Assembly (NCBI GenBank): GCA_016937315.1
Contig: JAFGWD010000132.1
Location: 1 to 8,059 of the forward strand
Direction of reading: 5' to 3'
Length of the DNA stretch: 8,059 nt
From: Rhodospirillaceae bacterium
Lineage (GTDB): Bacteria > Pseudomonadota > Alphaproteobacteria > Rhodospirillales > Rhodospirillaceae
Under the pieces are notes generated by a model. That model was not told the DNA's origin and made no database searches. It worked only from the letters and a program-made list of their open reading frames with translations. The translations under genes were made by a program, and so were the position numbers. Shown piece after piece: positions 1-5,954 of the stretch (its first letter is position 1; every line of letters starts with the position of its first letter).

Positions 1-350
1 AGATAAGACAGAATGGTAATGGCGGCGGCCAGGATTAAGGCAGGTTTAGAGAGGTCCCATTGGCTCATACCGCTGGCACGCATGACCACCAGTTCACGAT
101 CCGCGTTCAGTTTGTTGTAAACGAACAACGTCACGGTAAAGACGGCGATCGGCAGCACCACCATCAAAAAGCCCGGCAACAAAAGCGACGTGAGCTTTAG
201 GAAAAGTCCGGCGGACAGCCCTTTGTTGACGATCAGGTCGATGAAGCGCAGGGATTGACTGAGCCAGAGCAGAATCGACATGCCAACCGTCACCAGCAAC
301 ATGCCGATGACCAGTTGTTTCAGGACGTAGCGTGTGATTCCCCGCATCAT
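1..350 (-). CDS. lptF: LptF, LPS export ABC transporter permease (N-terminal part, cut by left edge)
   Basis: Inner-membrane permease of the YjgP/YjgQ family. In the LptB2FG complex it extracts lipopolysaccharide from the inner membrane and passes it to the periplasmic LptC/LptA bridge. Only the first 116 residues are in the window; the frame is open at base 1. Visible are a first membrane helix (about residues 13-31), the family segment SQSLRFIDLIVNKGLS (31-46), a second helix (about 56-78), the cytoplasmic segment ADRELVVMRASGMS (83-96) and the start of a third helix (from about 103). The SQSLRFIDLIVNKG segment favours LptF over LptG. Start is one of two adjacent ATG codons (350 or 347), with no strong Shine-Dalgarno sequence. 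It lies about 31 bases behind the HD phosphohydrolase gene on the same strand, so it is probably cotranscribed; lptG would be expected beyond the left edge. Confidence 0.93.
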   Translation of the reverse strand, partial: MMRGITRYVLKQLVIGMLLVTVGMSILLWLSQSLRFIDLIVNKGLSAGLFLKLTSLLLPGFLMVVLPIAVFTVTLFVYNKLNADRELVVMRASGMSQWDLSKPALILAAAITILSY

Positions 351-381
351 GGCGGCGGAGTATAGTGGTTGACCGACAACA

Positions 382-1062
382 TTAGAACCGGAATCCGTCG
401 GCGCATGTCTGCGTTTCGGTTTTCCCTGAGGCCTGAGCCATCAGGGCGTGGCGATGACTGCGGTACAACAGGTCAAAACGTTTCAGAAAAGCGGCCCCGG
501 CATCGGATGACGGCATTGGCGTCAAGGTCACGTCGGTAAGGGGGGGCGCCGTGATTTTTAAGAGGGTTTTGGTTTCGGCCACATTGAATCCGGCCAGTTG
601 GACGGCTTCCGTTGCGGCGGCGATCAAATCCGCACGTTTGATTTGCGCTTTCGTGGTGTGCGGCAAGCGTGTGGGCAGACCAAAAGCTTGGTGAACCGCT
701 TCTTGTAGTCGGTTTTCAATGGTCAGGAAGACGTCGCCGACCACCGCTTTGAGTGGTGTGATGAGGTCGTGGGTGACATATTCTGGTGCGTCATGCAGCA
801 GAGCCGCCAGTAAGACCCAACTGGGGCTTTCTGGGTATAGGCGTTGCAGAATATCGACCACGAACAAGGCATGTTGTGCCACCGACCAACCGTGTCCACC
901 ATGCGTTTGACCGTTCCACCGGGTGTTGCGGGATAAGCCCAAGGCAATGTCGCGGATGTCGATGTCCAAAGGCGATGGATCGATAAGGTTTAAGCTGCGC
1001 CCTGACAGCATGCGTTGCCAGACACGGGGCGGATCTGCGTCGGGGGGGAGGCTTCTGGTCAT
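382..1062 (-). CDS. HD-domain phosphohydrolase (YfbR/YfdR-like)
   Basis: Predicted cytoplasmic metal-dependent phosphohydrolase. Counting from a TTG two codons upstream (1068), the HD residues are all present: H66 (SVAQH), H92-D93 followed by E96 (LLHDAPEY), and D147 (KRADL). The stretch NTRWNGQT (48-55) before the first His and HDLITPLK (100-107) after the HD pair match the YfbR/YfdR-type group, some of which are 5'-deoxynucleotidases. The substrate cannot be read from the sequence. I chose the ATG at 1062 because it forms an ATGA overlap with the stop of the upstream gene, which indicates translational coupling; the TTG at 1068 is the alternative. Length is 226 residues, near the family norm. 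The last 25 or so residues are polar and look non-conserved. Confidence 0.85.
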   Translation of the reverse strand: MTRSLPPDADPPRVWQRMLSGRSLNLIDPSPLDIDIRDIALGLSRNTRWNGQTHGGHGWSVAQHALFVVDILQRLYPESPSWVLLAALLHDAPEYVTHDLITPLKAVVGDVFLTIENRLQEAVHQAFGLPTRLPHTTKAQIKRADLIAAATEAVQLAGFNVAETKTLLKITAPPLTDVTLTPMPSSDAGAAFLKRFDLLYRSHRHALMAQASGKTETQTCADGFRF

Positions 1063-1577
1063 TGGCAAAGGGCGAGAATGTCTTGATTGTTCGGTGTGGG
1101 ACGGGGCGTGCCGTCAATGATTTCCACGGATTTTATGATGTTGGGTCCGGTGATTTGCGTTGCCGCATTCAACAGGCGTGTATGGATGCCGTCCAAATTC
1201 AGTCGTCCGTCGTGATTTTGGGGGGTGGGAGCGTGGTTCATGGTGAATAAAAAGGCTTCGGTCAGATAGGGCAATTTATAGCACATCGCCATCATGCCGT
1301 GGTCTTGGGAGGTGAGGATCAGGGTGATCGGGCGATAGGCGGAAGCCCCGGTTTTCTTGGGTTTCACAGATGTGACCGGAATCCACATTGGGGCCAGTTG
1401 CAAGGTGTGCTCCCCCGGGCCAAAGGCGGTTTTGGATTTGCCGCCCCCTCCCTCGGCTTGCGCCGCAGACATTCCCGCCAGGACGAGCCCACAGGCGAGG
1501 GTGAAGGGGAACAGGCGCAGGTTGGACAACAAAGACATGATGAGACCGGTGTTAGGTGTGTCGTGTGCAACAGACAT
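1059..1577 (-). CDS. Exported protein with distant FliL-like C-terminal region, function unknown
   Basis: About 172 residues. It begins with a signal peptide: a hydrophobic core LFPFTLACGLVLAG and a likely signal peptidase I site after SAAQA, followed by a Gly-rich linker EGGGGKSK. The mature part has a beta-strand-rich segment (LQLAPMWIPVTSV, then YRPITLILTS), a long segment ending LPYLTEAFLFTM, then LDGIHTRLLNAATQITGPNIIKSVEI. That order (strands, a chain of residues leading into 'LTEAFL', then a helix before a terminal strand) resembles FliL-like proteins found next to non-flagellar genes in alphaproteobacteria. This is an impression of pattern, not a proven homology, and no flagellar gene is in the window. 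The ATG at 1577 is preceded by AGGAAAG; alternatives are the TTG at 1604, whose TTGA overlaps the tadA stop, and the ATG at 1538, which gives a shorter signal peptide. Its stop overlaps the start of the HD gene. Confidence 0.75.
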   Translation of the reverse strand: MSVAHDTPNTGLIMSLLSNLRLFPFTLACGLVLAGMSAAQAEGGGGKSKTAFGPGEHTLQLAPMWIPVTSVKPKKTGASAYRPITLILTSQDHGMMAMCYKLPYLTEAFLFTMNHAPTPQNHDGRLNLDGIHTRLLNAATQITGPNIIKSVEIIDGTPRPTPNNQDILALCQ

Positions 1578-1600
1578 GATCGTGGCTTTCCTGTGCCGGA

Positions 1601-2113
1601 TCAACCATCGTCACACCCTGGGGGGGTATCTCTGCGTCGTATTGCAAAGAAATCTTTAAGCAATTGTGCACACGCGGTTTCGCGCAGGCCGCCATAAACC
1701 TCTGGCGTATGGTGGATGGTGGGGTGTTGATAAAGGCGCGGGCCATGGTCAACGGCACCGCCTTTGGGGTCGAAGGCTCCGAAATAGAGGCGGCGGATTC
1801 GGGCAAAGGCAATGGCGGCGGCGCACATCGCGCAGGGTTCGAGTGTGACGTAGATGTCGCAGTTGGGCAGGCGCGGCGAGCCGAAACGTGCGGCGGCGGC
1901 ACGGAGGGCGAGAATCTCGGCGTGCGCCGTGGGGTCGCTGTCGGTTTCCGTGCGGTTGGCGGCGGAGGCGATGATGCGGCCGTTGGTGCCGTCGACGATG
2001 ACGGCTCCAACGGGAACCTCGCCTAGGCCTGCCGCTGCTTGCGCCAAAGCAAGAGCGTGGTCCATGTAGTGTGTGGCGGTCATCGGAGGCAGCGTTGCCT
2101 TGGCTGTGCTCAT
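1601..2113 (-). CDS. tadA: tRNA-specific adenosine deaminase TadA
   Basis: Deaminates adenosine 34 to inosine in the anticodon wobble position of tRNA-Arg(ACG), an essential reaction in most bacteria; cytoplasmic zinc enzyme, usually a homodimer. The cytidine-deaminase-fold motifs are complete: GEVPVGAVIV (31-40), N53, the H64-A65-E66 zinc and proton-shuttle motif in PTAHAEILALR, and P93-C94-A95-M96-C97 (LEPCAMC) giving the two zinc cysteines. The C-terminal LLKDFFAIRRR helix is also typical. Start taken as ATG at 2113 (170 residues); the ATG at 2083 gives 160 residues and is also possible, as the family's conserved region begins near residue 17. Neither has a convincing Shine-Dalgarno sequence. 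It is the first gene of the minus-strand unit and is divergent from the transglycosylase gene. Confidence 0.96.
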   Translation of the reverse strand: MSTAKATLPPMTATHYMDHALALAQAAAGLGEVPVGAVIVDGTNGRIIASAANRTETDSDPTAHAEILALRAAAARFGSPRLPNCDIYVTLEPCAMCAAAIAFARIRRLYFGAFDPKGGAVDHGPRLYQHPTIHHTPEVYGGLRETACAQLLKDFFAIRRRDTPPGCDDG

Positions 2114-2200
2114 ACCACTACAGTGCGTTATGAATGGTCATGGGGTCAAGGCGATGAAAGAATCTTGGTATTTTAGGGAAAAACTAACCAAAGAACCTCT
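2114..2200. promoter_or_regulatory. Divergent intergenic region between tadA and the transglycosylase gene
   Basis: These 87 bases separate two divergent genes, so they must hold at least one and probably two promoters. The part next to the plus-strand gene is AT-rich (TTTTAGGGAAAAACTAACC around 2171-2189), and TTGGTA at 2165-2170 could be a plus-strand -35 element. No -10 box at a good distance stands out on either strand. The placement of promoters here is inferred from gene orientation, not from clear boxes. Confidence 0.4.
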
Positions 2201-3592
2201 ATGCTCTTCTTTATGACAAAGGCAAAACGCTCCAGGTCTCTGACGGCTGCGCTTTTCTTTCTTTCCGTTACAGGATGTCCTGTGGCGGCACTCGGCTTTG
2301 CGGGGGCAGCGGTTGATGTTGCGTTTGTAACGCCTGATGGTGAAATTGCGGTGGCCGGAACCATGGTCGAGGCGCGTGTGCTTTTGGCCATTCGCACAGC
2401 CAGTGAAACCACCGGGGTGGCCTTTCCCTATCTGTTGGCTAAGGCTTATCGCGAAAGTGGTTTTGATTCCTCGGCCGATGCGTCGTCGTCCAGTGCTTCG
2501 GGGATGTTCCAATTTACCCGGCAGACATGGTTGGATTTGTTCCAACGCTATGGCCGGGTTTATGGGCAGGGGGATTTAGCCGATGTGATTGTTCGTGCGG
2601 CCAAAGGCGGACTGACGGTCCCCGATACCGATGAGGGGCGTTTGATCCTCAATCTTCGCCACGATCCCGATCTGGCCGCGCACCTTGCCGCCGAATACAC
2701 CCGTGAGAATCGTAGGGTTTTAACCCGCGCCATGGGACGGGCGGTGATGCCGGAAGAATTGTATATTGCCCATTTTCTCGGGGCGCAGGGTGCCGTGCAA
2801 CTGTTGCGTGCTGTGGACTCCAGGCCTTCTGTTCGTGCGGCTTCGGTGTTTCCTGACGCGGCGGCCAGCAATCCAGGTCTGTTTTATCCGCGCCCAGAGC
2901 GGGTGGCGGTTTCGGTCTCTACCTTGCATCGGCGCTTGGTGCGGGCCTTTCGGCGTGAACTGCTGCGCTTTGCATCGTTTTCTCCAGAAGCGTTCACGCG
3001 GTTGCCGTCACGTGAGATCCCGGCGCTGACGGTACCGCGCAAACCGGATCCAAGTGGTTCTGGAGTCGTTTCCGTGCGTCGAACAGTCCCTCCGGAAGAA
3101 GACCTGCGGGCCGTTTTGGCTCGCGCGGTTCTGCCTGGCGGAGGCTTTGCTTTGCCGTGGGTTGATGCCGGATTGTCCGGGGCTGAACCGGTGCGGGTGC
3201 CGCCGTTGCGTCGTGGTGTTCGTGAGGGGGCGGTGTTAGGGGCCTTAAAAGGCCGCGCCAATCCCTCCGAAGACATCAGGGATGAGCCCAGTATCGCGCC
3301 GCAGGGGTGGGCTGAGGTTTTGGATATGCCGGTTCACGCCACCACCTTGTCACAACACGTTGCCGCTGTTGTCTCTGCAACGGCGGAGGTAGTCTTTGAT
3401 CGTGTTCCAGGAGATTCTGCTGTGGGGCTTTTGCCCCATGTCTTGGCCCCGCGTTTTGCGGCAGCTATGCCGGAACGCGCTACCGTGCCGTCTGCGAAGG
3501 TTGCGGGCGGTCTCGTGCCGCGTTATGAGGATGCGGCGGAGGCTCCGGAACTTGCTGAGGTGACGGAACGGGTGCTTCGCCCGGGCGCTTGA
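2201..3592 (+). CDS. Exported lytic transglycosylase, SLT domain (alphaproteobacterial type)
   Basis: Predicted to cleave the glycan strand of peptidoglycan in the periplasm, forming 1,6-anhydro-muropeptides. The N-terminus is basic (KAKRSR) followed by a hydrophobic core (LTAALFFLSVTG), so the protein is exported. It could be a lipoprotein, because V-T-G-C26 fits a lipobox. The SLT domain runs from about 57 to 205: YLLAKAYRESGFD (78-89) contains the expected catalytic Glu85, ASGMFQFTRQTWL (99-111) matches the G-x-x-Q-x-x-x-T-W region, and ELYIAHFLGAQGA (186-198) is the late conserved block. FPDAAASNPGLFY (217-229) is usual in this alphaproteobacterial group. Residues 251-463 are rich in Arg, Pro, Ala and Val with no domain I recognise. 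Start at ATG 2201 or in-frame ATG 2213; neither has a strong ribosome site. First gene of the plus-strand unit. Confidence 0.88.
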   Translation: MLFFMTKAKRSRSLTAALFFLSVTGCPVAALGFAGAAVDVAFVTPDGEIAVAGTMVEARVLLAIRTASETTGVAFPYLLAKAYRESGFDSSADASSSSASGMFQFTRQTWLDLFQRYGRVYGQGDLADVIVRAAKGGLTVPDTDEGRLILNLRHDPDLAAHLAAEYTRENRRVLTRAMGRAVMPEELYIAHFLGAQGAVQLLRAVDSRPSVRAASVFPDAAASNPGLFYPRPERVAVSVSTLHRRLVRAFRRELLRFASFSPEAFTRLPSREIPALTVPRKPDPSGSGVVSVRRTVPPEEDLRAVLARAVLPGGGFALPWVDAGLSGAEPVRVPPLRRGVREGAVLGALKGRANPSEDIRDEPSIAPQGWAEVLDMPVHATTLSQHVAAVVSATAEVVFDRVPGDSAVGLLPHVLAPRFAAAMPERATVPSAKVAGGLVPRYEDAAEAPELAEVTERVLRPGA

Positions 3593-3600
3593 GCCCGTTC
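3566..3600. repeat. Inverted repeat spanning the transglycosylase stop codon
   Basis: GAACGGG (3566-3572) is exactly complementary to CCCGTTC (3594-3600). The 21-base interval contains the perfect 10-base palindrome CGCCCGGGCG (3578-3587), and an alternative stem CGGGC/GCCCG (3582-3586 with 3593-3597) closes over the stop codon. No T-run follows, so it is not a standard intrinsic terminator. It could slow RNA decay or attenuate between the first and second genes of the unit, or be chance in GC-rich DNA. Confidence 0.35.
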
Positions 3601-3615
3601 GCAAGAGGCAGAGAA

Positions 3616-3620
3616 AAGGA
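3616..3620 (+). promoter_or_regulatory. Ribosome binding site deciding the start of the C26 peptidase gene
   Basis: AAGGA, part of the purine run GAGAAAAGGA, lies 5 bases before the ATG at 3626. The upstream in-frame ATG at 3620 overlaps this motif and would leave almost no spacing, so 3626 is the better start. Confidence 0.55.
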
Positions 3621-3625
3621 TGTGC

Positions 3626-4339
3626 ATGCGCCCGCGTATCGGGATCACGCTGGATAGCGAAGTCGCGGGTGGTTATGCCCAGTTGCCGTGGTATGCCCTG
3701 CGCCAGAATTATAGCGACGCTATTTTGACGGCGGGCGGGCTGCCGTTGCTGTTGCCCCATCACCTCGCGGTCGTGGATGTTTACCTGGATGCCGTGGATG
3801 GTGTTGTGGTGACTGGTGGGGCGTTCGATGTGGATCCTGCGCTGTTTGGTGTCGCGATCCGCCATGCCACGGTGACGGTGAAGTCTGCTCGTACGGCCTT
3901 TGAATTCGCTTTGATATCCGGGGCGTTGGAACGCGACATGCCGATCCTGGGGATTTGTGGTGGGCAACAGCTTTTGAACGTCGTCTTGGGGGGGAGCTTG
4001 ATCCAGCACATTCCTGATGACGTGCCAGGCGCATTGGCGCACGAGCAACCCAATCCACGCACGGAACCTGGTCATACGGTGGCGGCGTTGGCGGGCTCCC
4101 TGTTGGCGCGTGCCGCTGGGATGACAGCCTTTTCCGTCAACAGTGCACACCATCAAGCCGTTAAAACGGTCGGCCCTGGTGTAGTTGTTTCCGGCACAGC
4201 ACCGGATGGTGTGGTTGAAGCCATCGAATTGCCGTCCAAACGGTTTTGTCTGGGGGTGCAGTGGCACCCCGAATACCATATTGATGCCGCCGATGCCGCA
4301 ATCCTGCGTGCGTTCGTTGCGGCGGCGGAGGCACTATGA
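3626..4339 (+). CDS. Class I glutamine-amidotransferase-like peptidase, family C26 (gamma-glutamyl hydrolase type)
   Basis: Predicted cytoplasmic hydrolase of gamma-glutamyl bonds, in the family of PuuD (gamma-glutamyl-GABA hydrolase). The catalytic triad is complete: nucleophile C111 in LGICGGQQLLNVV, and H214 with E216 in VQWHPEY. Other family blocks are RIGITLD (4-10), DGVVVTGG (58-65), the helix ending RTAFEFALISGALERDMPILG, and VNSAHHQAV (171-179). With 237 residues it is slightly shorter than PuuD (about 254). No putrescine-pathway genes are nearby, so the true substrate is unknown and I give no symbol. No amidotransferase acceptor domain is attached. It starts about 33 bases after the transglycosylase gene, and its stop overlaps the rluB start as ATGA, so the two downstream genes are probably translationally coupled to it. 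Confidence 0.88.
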   Translation: MRPRIGITLDSEVAGGYAQLPWYALRQNYSDAILTAGGLPLLLPHHLAVVDVYLDAVDGVVVTGGAFDVDPALFGVAIRHATVTVKSARTAFEFALISGALERDMPILGICGGQQLLNVVLGGSLIQHIPDDVPGALAHEQPNPRTEPGHTVAALAGSLLARAAGMTAFSVNSAHHQAVKTVGPGVVVSGTAPDGVVEAIELPSKRFCLGVQWHPEYHIDAADAAILRAFVAAAEAL

Positions 4340-5286
4340 CCGAAATTTCTGAGACCTCCGAAAAGGGTGAACGTATCGCCAAGGCGATTGCACGGGCTGG
4401 CGTGTGTTCGCGGCGCGAGGCGGAAGCCCGCATTGCCGCAGGGCGTGTCGTGTTGAATGGCCGCCGTGTCGAAACGCCCGCCACGTTGGTTGGGCCGGAT
4501 GATGTGATTAAGGTCGATGGTACGCCGTTGCCCGATCGCAGCCCACCTCGTTTGTGGCGTTATCACAAGCCGGTTGGGCAGTTGACCACCCATAAGGACC
4601 CGGAAGGCCGCGCCACAGTGTTCGACAATTTGCCAGCGGGCTTGCCACGGGTGATCTCTGTCGGGCGTTTGGATCTGAATTCCGAGGGGCTGTTGCTGTT
4701 GACCAATGATGGTGAGTTGGCGCGGCGTTTGGAATTGCCGTCCAATGCGTGGACGCGACGGTATCGCGTGCGGGTGCATGGCATGGTGCGACAGGATGAT
4801 TTGGACCGTCTGACCACGGGGTTGACCGTGGATGGTGTGCGTTATGGCCCGGTGAAGGCGACATTGGATCGCCAGCCGGGTGCCAATGCGTGGGTTGAAG
4901 TCGTCCTTACGGAGGGTAAAAATCGCGAAGTCCGTAAGCTGATGGAGGCTATTGGTCTGACCGTGAACCGTTTGATCCGCGTGCACTATGGTCCCTTTGC
5001 GTTGGGCGATTTGCCGCCCGGCGCGGCGGCGGAAATTCCGCCGAAAATTTTGCGCGAGACCTTGGGTGATGCGGTTCGCACCAAATTACCGAGCGGAGCA
5101 GAAGCCGGGCGGGAACGTCGTCGTCGTGAACGTGCGGGGCTGCCGCCGGAACCGCCGAAGGCTGGACCAAAAGGCAAGCCGGAGGCGACGAAGCCGGGGG
5201 TGCGTCCGCCGCGCCCGCCGCGTCCTCACCGCTTTGATCCCGATGAAACGAAGGGTGGCAAAGGGCGGGGGGCGAAGAAGTCATGA
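4336..5286 (+). CDS. rluB: 23S rRNA pseudouridine synthase, RsuA/RluB family
   Basis: Converts a specific uridine in 23S rRNA to pseudouridine; E. coli RluB acts at U2605. An S4 RNA-binding domain occupies about residues 11-62 (RIAKAIARAGVCSRREAEARI, then GRVVLNGRRV). The synthase domain follows, with HKPVGQLTTHKDPEGR (77-92), the catalytic block GRLDLNSEGLLLLTNDG (110-126; catalytic Asp113) and the late motifs EGKNREVRKLMEAIG (193-207) and VNRLIRVHYG (210-219). HKPxGxLTTxxDPEGRxTVFDxLP is the pattern that favours RluB over RsuA, RluE or RluF; the assignment within the family is not certain. From about residue 250 there is a basic, Pro-rich tail of some 65 residues, likely disordered and RNA-contacting. 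GGAGG (4327-4331) precedes the start at 4 bases. ATGA overlaps occur at both ends. Confidence 0.93.
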   Translation: MTEISETSEKGERIAKAIARAGVCSRREAEARIAAGRVVLNGRRVETPATLVGPDDVIKVDGTPLPDRSPPRLWRYHKPVGQLTTHKDPEGRATVFDNLPAGLPRVISVGRLDLNSEGLLLLTNDGELARRLELPSNAWTRRYRVRVHGMVRQDDLDRLTTGLTVDGVRYGPVKATLDRQPGANAWVEVVLTEGKNREVRKLMEAIGLTVNRLIRVHYGPFALGDLPPGAAAEIPPKILRETLGDAVRTKLPSGAEAGRERRRRERAGLPPEPPKAGPKGKPEATKPGVRPPRPPRPHRFDPDETKGGKGRGAKKS

Positions 5287-5846
5287 GAATCGTTGCGGGT
5301 CTCTATCGTGGGCGGCCGTTGGCGGTGCCGGAAGGGGCCGATGTGCGCCCGACGTCGGACCGTGCACGGGAAGCTGTATTCAATATTTTGGCACACACGT
5401 ATTCTCCTGACGTGTTTTCCTTGGCTGGGGTACGGGTTCTGGACATGTGTGCGGGAACCGGTGCCTTGGGGTTGGAGGCGCTGTCCCGAGGTGCGTCGCA
5501 TGTGACTTTTGTCGAGCGGTCATCGCCTGCATTGGCGGTGTTAGCGGACAACATGCGTGCGTTGAAGGTTGGAGACGCGGCTAAGGTTTTGAAAACCGAT
5601 GCCACCCATTTGCCACGTGCCCCGATTCCGTGTGGACTGATCTTTCTGGATCCGCCCTATGCCGACGGTATTGTCGCCGCTGCGTTGACCTCTGCCGCCA
5701 CGGCGGGATGGATTGGCGACGGGGCGGTGGTTGTTGTTGAAACCGCGAATACCGATACGCCGGTTTGGCCGCAGGGTTTTACCCCAGATGATCGTCGGGT
5801 TTATGGCAAGGCCGCGATTAGCTTTCTGCGCTACCACAAGGACTGA
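5283..5846 (+). CDS. rsmD: 16S rRNA (guanine(966)-N(2))-methyltransferase RsmD
   Basis: SAM-dependent methyltransferase that makes m2G966 in helix 31 of 16S rRNA during 30S assembly. The N-terminal family signature is present as MRIVAGLYRGRPL and RPTSDRAREAVFNIL (22-36). The SAM-binding motif I is VLDMCAGTGALGLEALSRGA (52-71), the acidic motif II follows in FVERS (76-80), and the catalytic NPPY-type motif IV appears as DPPY (123-126), as in other RsmD proteins. At 187 residues it has the usual family length. Its ATG overlaps the rluB stop as ATGA, so translation is likely coupled. It is the last gene of the plus-strand unit, with a hairpin a few bases after the stop. In many bacteria rsmD sits by coaD or ftsY; pairing with rluB and tadA is common in alphaproteobacteria. 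Confidence 0.96.
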   Translation: MRIVAGLYRGRPLAVPEGADVRPTSDRAREAVFNILAHTYSPDVFSLAGVRVLDMCAGTGALGLEALSRGASHVTFVERSSPALAVLADNMRALKVGDAAKVLKTDATHLPRAPIPCGLIFLDPPYADGIVAAALTSAATAGWIGDGAVVVVETANTDTPVWPQGFTPDDRRVYGKAAISFLRYHKD

Positions 5847-5852
5847 GATTCG

Positions 5853-5873
5853 GGTGCCGGTTTTCTCGGCACC
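5853..5873 (+). terminator. Candidate terminator after rsmD
   Basis: GGTGCCG (5853-5859) pairs perfectly with CGGCACC (5867-5873) across a 7-base loop. The stem begins 6 bases after the rsmD stop. The bases that follow (GTGATTT) hold only a short T-run, so it is a weak intrinsic terminator at best, but its position between two transcription units fits that role. Confidence 0.5.
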
Positions 5874-5909
5874 GTGATTTGCCTGCTGCCATGGTGACCG
5901 CGAGGGAAG

Positions 5910-5915
5910 TATACT
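5910..5915 (+). promoter_or_regulatory. Possible -10 element upstream of gldA
   Basis: TATACT matches the -10 consensus at five of six bases and lies 39 bases before the gldA start, in the only gap large enough for a separate promoter. The sequence 17 bases upstream (TGCCAT, 5887-5892) is a poor -35 element, so this call is tentative. Confidence 0.25.
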
Positions 5916-5938
5916 GCCACACAAGGGCAATCTTCTTG

Positions 5939-5951
5939 GATATAGGATATC
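5939..5951 (+). promoter_or_regulatory. gldA ribosome binding site inside a small inverted repeat
   Basis: AGGA (5944-5947) sits 7 bases before the gldA ATG and is the likely Shine-Dalgarno sequence. It lies in the centre of a perfect inverted repeat GATAT-AGG-ATATC (5939-5951). The stem would be only five pairs, four of them A-T, with a 3-base loop, so an RNA hairpin would be weak; a small protein-binding site is the other reading. Confidence 0.45.
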
Positions 5952-5954
5952 GTC

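Noticed and set aside
359..364. TATACT on the minus strand just before lptF, as a promoter giving a nearly leaderless message
   Set aside because: No acceptable -35 element at the right distance, and the short gap to the upstream gene makes cotranscription more likely.
1552..2010. Minus-strand open frame overlapping tadA in another frame
   Set aside because: Ser/Pro/Ala-rich translation typical of a shifted frame; tadA in the correct frame has all its zinc motifs.
3350..4279. Long minus-strand open frame (about 309 codons) opposite the transglycosylase and C26 genes
   Set aside because: Its translation is rich in His, Arg, Gln and Thr with no motifs, as expected for the antisense of GC-rich genes; the plus-strand genes have complete catalytic motifs.
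4153..4986. Long minus-strand open frame (about 277 codons) opposite rluB
   Set aside because: Low-complexity antisense composition and full overlap with a well-supported rluB gene.
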